Assembly (NCBI GenBank): GCA_964534175.1
Contig: CAZHNS010000031.1
Span: 1-24,449, forward strand
Direction: 5' to 3'
Length of the DNA stretch: 24,449 nt
Origin: JAFGHJ01 sp964534175
Lineage (GTDB): Bacteria; Hydrothermota; UBA3072
The position numbers and the translations under genes were made by a program. Below, piece by piece: positions 21,699-24,449 of the stretch (within the stretch, counting starts at the first letter, position 1; each line of letters opens with the position of its first letter). The notes under the pieces were generated by a model. The model ran no database searches, had not been told where the DNA came from, and saw nothing but the letters and a program-made list of their open reading frames with translations.

Positions 21699-22166
21699 AT
21701 GATCAGAAGAGATTACTTGATGAGGCTTATAGAACAGTTCGCTGAAGCTATAAGTAGAATCTTAAAACTAAAGAAGGGTAGAAATTACAAAAAGGCACTA
21801 TCTGCCATCGATCAAACGTACAATGAACTCTTTGGTTTTAATTCTTTATTAATAAATTCCTATGGAACAGATGATTTAATCTCAATTATTTCAATAGATG
21901 GGATACCGGACGTAAATAAATGTCTAATAATAGCAACTTTATTAAAAGAAGAAGGGGAAGTTTATGAGGCTAAGAACCAGAAAGATATAAGTCACATGAG
22001 ATATTTAAAATCCCTTGATATCTTCCTGAGAGGTTTCCTGTCCGGAGGACAAATAGAAATAGATACCAGTTCCTACGATTTAAAGAAGATCGTAGATAAA
22101 TTAGGAGAAGAAAATCTCCCATCCGATGTCAAAAATCGACTTTCACAATATTATGAAAAGGGATGA
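21699..22166 (+). CDS. DUF6483 family protein
   Basis: A 155-residue mostly helical protein. The N-terminus MIRRDYLMRLIEQFAEAISR followed by ILKLKKGRNYKKAL matches the DUF6483 family, which begins the same way, so the start is secure although no ribosome site is visible. The helix pairs (ALSAIDQTYNELFG; LIIATLLKEEGEVYEAK) suggest a TPR-like fold. Function is unknown. It overlaps the methyltransferase gene by 14 bp if that begins at 22153. Confidence 0.75.
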   Translation: MIRRDYLMRLIEQFAEAISRILKLKKGRNYKKALSAIDQTYNELFGFNSLLINSYGTDDLISIISIDGIPDVNKCLIIATLLKEEGEVYEAKNQKDISHMRYLKSLDIFLRGFLSGGQIEIDTSSYDLKKIVDKLGEENLPSDVKNRLSQYYEKG

Positions 22167-22818
22167 AACCTATTATATAGCAAAAACTTTTGACTATACG
22201 GCAAGATTCTATGACCGTACTTTGAACAAGAAATTAGGGCTTGAATTTTATTCCCTTGCGGCAGAATTATCCGGTGTAAAAGAAGGTGATAAAGTACTTG
22301 ATGTCGGTTGCGGCACGGGAACTCTTGCTCTAAAACTTAAAAAACAAGCAGGCAATAAGGGGTATGTAGCAGGAATCGACGCGTCCAGAGGTATGCTTAA
22401 ACAGGCAAAAATCAAATCGGACAAAGAAAACATTCAACTCGACTTAAAAGTCGCGTCAATTGAAAAGATCCCTTTTGCTGACAATTCCTTCGACGTTGTT
22501 ACCTCTACATGGGTAATTCACCAACTATCACTACCCTTGAAAAAGAATGGACTTAAAGAGATATTAAGAGTTTTGAGAGTGGGCGGACATTTTCTGCTGG
22601 TTGACCTCCATAAAATCACAAATCCATTTCGGGCGTTCTATAATTTACCTTTTTACTGGTGGAACGAAGGATATAAAATCCACGTTCTGGGAAAGTTACC
22701 TGAACTGCTAACTGGGGCAGGATTCGTAGAGGTTAAAATTATAGATAGAATACGAGATAGGATAGATTATATCAGCGCGTTTAAACCCCCTCTCACTTAT
22801 CCCAATCATCCGTCCTAA
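22153..22818 (+). CDS. SAM-dependent methyltransferase (UbiE/class I type)
   Basis: A 221-residue class I methyltransferase. Motif I is VLDVGCGTGTLALKL, followed by the acidic end of strand two (AGIDASRGML), the VASIEKIPFADNSFDVV region and post motif II LRVLRVGGHFLLVDLH. These match the UbiE/Methyltransf_11 group; the substrate (quinone, lipid or small molecule) is not evident. An upstream ATG at 22126 in the same frame would add nine residues and lengthen the overlap with the DUF6483 gene; neither start has a good ribosome site. It ends the co-directional run. Confidence 0.85.
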   Translation: MKRDETYYIAKTFDYTARFYDRTLNKKLGLEFYSLAAELSGVKEGDKVLDVGCGTGTLALKLKKQAGNKGYVAGIDASRGMLKQAKIKSDKENIQLDLKVASIEKIPFADNSFDVVTSTWVIHQLSLPLKKNGLKEILRVLRVGGHFLLVDLHKITNPFRAFYNLPFYWWNEGYKIHVLGKLPELLTGAGFVEVKIIDRIRDRIDYISAFKPPLTYPNHPS

Positions 22819-22901
22819 ATGAAGAAGCAGGAAGCCCTTCCCTATTGAAAAGGCTTGGGAATACGTGGAAAAACATACAAAGGGAAGTATATTGTAACTA
22901 C

Positions 22902-22925
22902 ATTTGCTAATTATAAATAGCAAAT
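22902..22925. repeat. Inverted repeat upstream of the nadE promoter
   Basis: ATTTGCTA (22902-22909) and TAGCAAAT (22918-22925) are perfect eight-base inverted arms with an eight-base AT-only centre. It ends seven bases before the -35 box of the NAD synthetase promoter, a plausible place for a regulator. The regulator is not known. Confidence 0.55.
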
Positions 22926-22932
22926 TCTGTCC

Positions 22933-22960
22933 TTGACAAATTCCTTAAAACATCTACAAT
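22933..22960 (+). promoter_or_regulatory. nadE promoter
   Basis: TTGACA (22933-22938), a 16-bp spacer and TACAAT (22955-22960). The leader is about 42 bases and ends with a weak AGAGG ribosome site before the ATG at 23009. Confidence 0.8.
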
Positions 22961-23008
22961 CTTAATAGTACAGTAGTGATGAAATTTAATAAAGAGGTAT
23001 CCGGTTAA

Positions 23009-24449
23009 ATGAAAATTACTATAGCGCAGATGAATCCTACCGTTGGAGATATCGACGGAAATTCGACCAAGATAAAAAACACTCTGAATGATTGCATCGA
23101 GGACTCGACGGATTTGCTTGTTTTTTCGGAGCTTTTCCTTACGGGATACCCTCCGAGAGACCTTCTGGAGCGACCGTGGTTTATCACTAAGGTCGAGAAG
23201 GCAGTCCAAAAAATAACAGAAATCTCTAAGCAATATCCTAAAACCGGGATTCTTTTTGGTGCACCGGTACCTACCGGCAAGAATTCTGGTCATGGGCTTT
23301 ACAACTCAGCATTATTAATTCACGGAGGAGAAATAATTTTCAAACAACACAAATCGCTTTTGCCAACGTATGATGTTTTCGATGAGGCAAGATATTTCGA
23401 TCCTGCTCCCGTAATTGATACGGTCCCTTTCAAAAATGAGGTACTCGGCATTTCCATTTGTGAAGATGCATGGAATGATCCGGAATTATGGATAAAGAGA
23501 AATTATTCTTTCGATCCCATAGAGGAATTACATAAAAGAGAGGCTACTGTATTTATAAATCTTTCCGCGTCGCCTTTTCATATCGGGAAGGAGAAAATCC
23601 GTTTCCGTATCCTGCAGAGTCATGCCACGAAACATCAAACTCCGTTTGTTTTCATAAATCAGGTGGGAGGAAACGACGAGCTTATATTTGACGGCAGGAG
23701 TATGTTCGTGGATAGGAAAGGTACACCTGTAGAAATTTTCCCGTCTTTCAAGGAACATGTAAAGACAATAGATACTGGCATGCCGGGCAGTTCCGGGCAA
23801 TACTGCCCTCAGGATGAAACCGAGAGTGTTTATGAAGCTCTGATTCTCGGCATAAGGGACTATATGCAAAAGTGTAATTTCAAAAGAGCCGTAGTCGGTC
23901 TTTCAGGAGGAATCGATTCTGCTGTAACATGTTGTCTGGCAAAGGAAGCTGTGGGCTCTGAAAACATTTTGGGCGTTTCTATGCCTTCGCCTTATTCTTC
24001 CGGGGAGAGCTTGGAATACGCAAAAAAACTTGCAGAAAACCTTGGTATAGAATTAAAAGTTATACCTATCTCTCAAATATATCATTCATATGTCGAAACT
24101 TTAGGAGAATCTTTACAATTAGATGAAGATATAGATATTACTCTTGAAAATATTCAAGCCAGGATACGAGGTAATACTCTTATGGCAATTTCCAACAAAT
24201 ATAATTACCTTGTTCTTTCTACAGGAAACAAGAGCGAGCTCGCCGTTGGTTACTGTACTTTGTATGGAGACATGAGCGGAGGTCTTGCCGCAATTTCCGA
24301 TGTTCCGAAAACAATGGTTTACGAGCTAGCTGGTTACATAAACGGGCAGTCGGAAATAATTCCGAGAGAAATAATCATAAGACCCCCTTCGGCGGAATTA
24401 AAGCCCGACCAGAAAGACCAGGATACGCTCCCGGCTTATGACGTCCTTG
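23009..24449 (+). CDS. nadE: Glutamine-dependent NAD+ synthetase, 3' end missing
   Basis: The first 480 codons of a two-domain enzyme that makes NAD+ from deamido-NAD+, ATP and glutamine; the frame stays open to the window edge. Residues ~1-270 are the nitrilase-type amidase domain with the Glu-Lys-Cys triad E41 (FSELFLTGYPP), K115 (KQHKSLLPTYDVF) and C151 (ISICEDAWND), which frees ammonia from glutamine. Residues ~275 on form the ATP-pyrophosphatase synthetase domain with the P-loop SGGIDS (299-304) and LSTGNKSE. A typical family member is about 540-575 residues, so roughly 60-95 residues are missing. It has its own promoter and an upstream inverted repeat. Confidence 0.95.
   Translation, partial: MKITIAQMNPTVGDIDGNSTKIKNTLNDCIEDSTDLLVFSELFLTGYPPRDLLERPWFITKVEKAVQKITEISKQYPKTGILFGAPVPTGKNSGHGLYNSALLIHGGEIIFKQHKSLLPTYDVFDEARYFDPAPVIDTVPFKNEVLGISICEDAWNDPELWIKRNYSFDPIEELHKREATVFINLSASPFHIGKEKIRFRILQSHATKHQTPFVFINQVGGNDELIFDGRSMFVDRKGTPVEIFPSFKEHVKTIDTGMPGSSGQYCPQDETESVYEALILGIRDYMQKCNFKRAVVGLSGGIDSAVTCCLAKEAVGSENILGVSMPSPYSSGESLEYAKKLAENLGIELKVIPISQIYHSYVETLGESLQLDEDIDITLENIQARIRGNTLMAISNKYNYLVLSTGNKSELAVGYCTLYGDMSGGLAAISDVPKTMVYELAGYINGQSEIIPREIIIRPPSAELKPDQKDQDTLPAYDVL

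Noticed and set aside
22832..22861. Possible pseudoknot from AAGCC/GGCTT and TTCCC/GGGAA after the methyltransferase gene
   Set aside because: The two stems cross with no bases between the last two strands, which is sterically poor; the stems are only five pairs and lie upstream of the nadE promoter.
22907..23293. Minus-strand open frames opposite the nadE start
   Set aside because: They are shadows of the NAD synthetase coding strand, which shows the full catalytic triad in its own frame.

Overview
The window comes from a Gram-negative bacterium with low to moderate GC. The 766-residue secreted protein with SPNGGE modules and a type IX-like C-terminal tail, the Bacteroidota-style AddAB pair (the AddB-like subunit has no Walker A motif) and a predicted beta-barrel protein all point to the FCB side of the tree. 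A candidate phylum such as WOR-3/Stahlbacteria or Cloacimonadota is my best guess. That placement rests on protein style alone and was not tested. Promoters look like ordinary sigma-70 sites (TTGACA/T, 16-17 bp, TAtnnT). Most genes have Shine-Dalgarno (SD) sites, but several appear to be leaderless.

Left part (1-13.8 kb, mostly minus strand): the start of an MTH1187-type thiamine-binding protein lies downstream of a ferritin whose promoter spacer is filled by a perfect 17-bp palindrome, a likely Fur/PerR-type operator. Next come a secreted beta-propeller/SPNGGE protein, a small cupin on the plus strand, a DUF2264 protein, a two-gene AddB/AddA recombination nuclease-helicase operon, a predicted outer-membrane beta-barrel protein and a CDP-alcohol phosphotransferase-like membrane protein with a degenerate active-site motif. 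A 41-bp copy of the last gene's 3' end lies at the 3' end of the barrel gene.

Right part (13.8-24.4 kb, mostly plus strand): a PAS-GGDEF diguanylate cyclase, a HAD phosphatase (minus strand), a short exported protein, and then a compact run: DUF2339 membrane protein, DUF3999 exported protein, an unrecognised lysine-rich membrane protein, a GNAT acetyltransferase, a PfkB sugar kinase, a DUF6483 protein and a SAM methyltransferase. The window ends inside a glutamine-dependent NAD+ synthetase that has its own promoter. The DUF2339/DUF3999/lysine-rich trio overlaps end to start and looks like one envelope module of unknown function.

The most unusual signal lies between the genes. At least ten short arrays are built from 7-bp or 8-bp units in which the first 3-7 bases are kept and the rest vary, for example CTCTAAC plus one free base, GAC plus four, AATT plus three and TGCGT plus three. 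They occur only in intergenic DNA, reuse a few words at distant sites on both strands, and keep exact unit length although the sequence drifts. They resemble the short tandemly repeated repetitive (STRR) heptamers of cyanobacteria but mix 7-bp and 8-bp periods.
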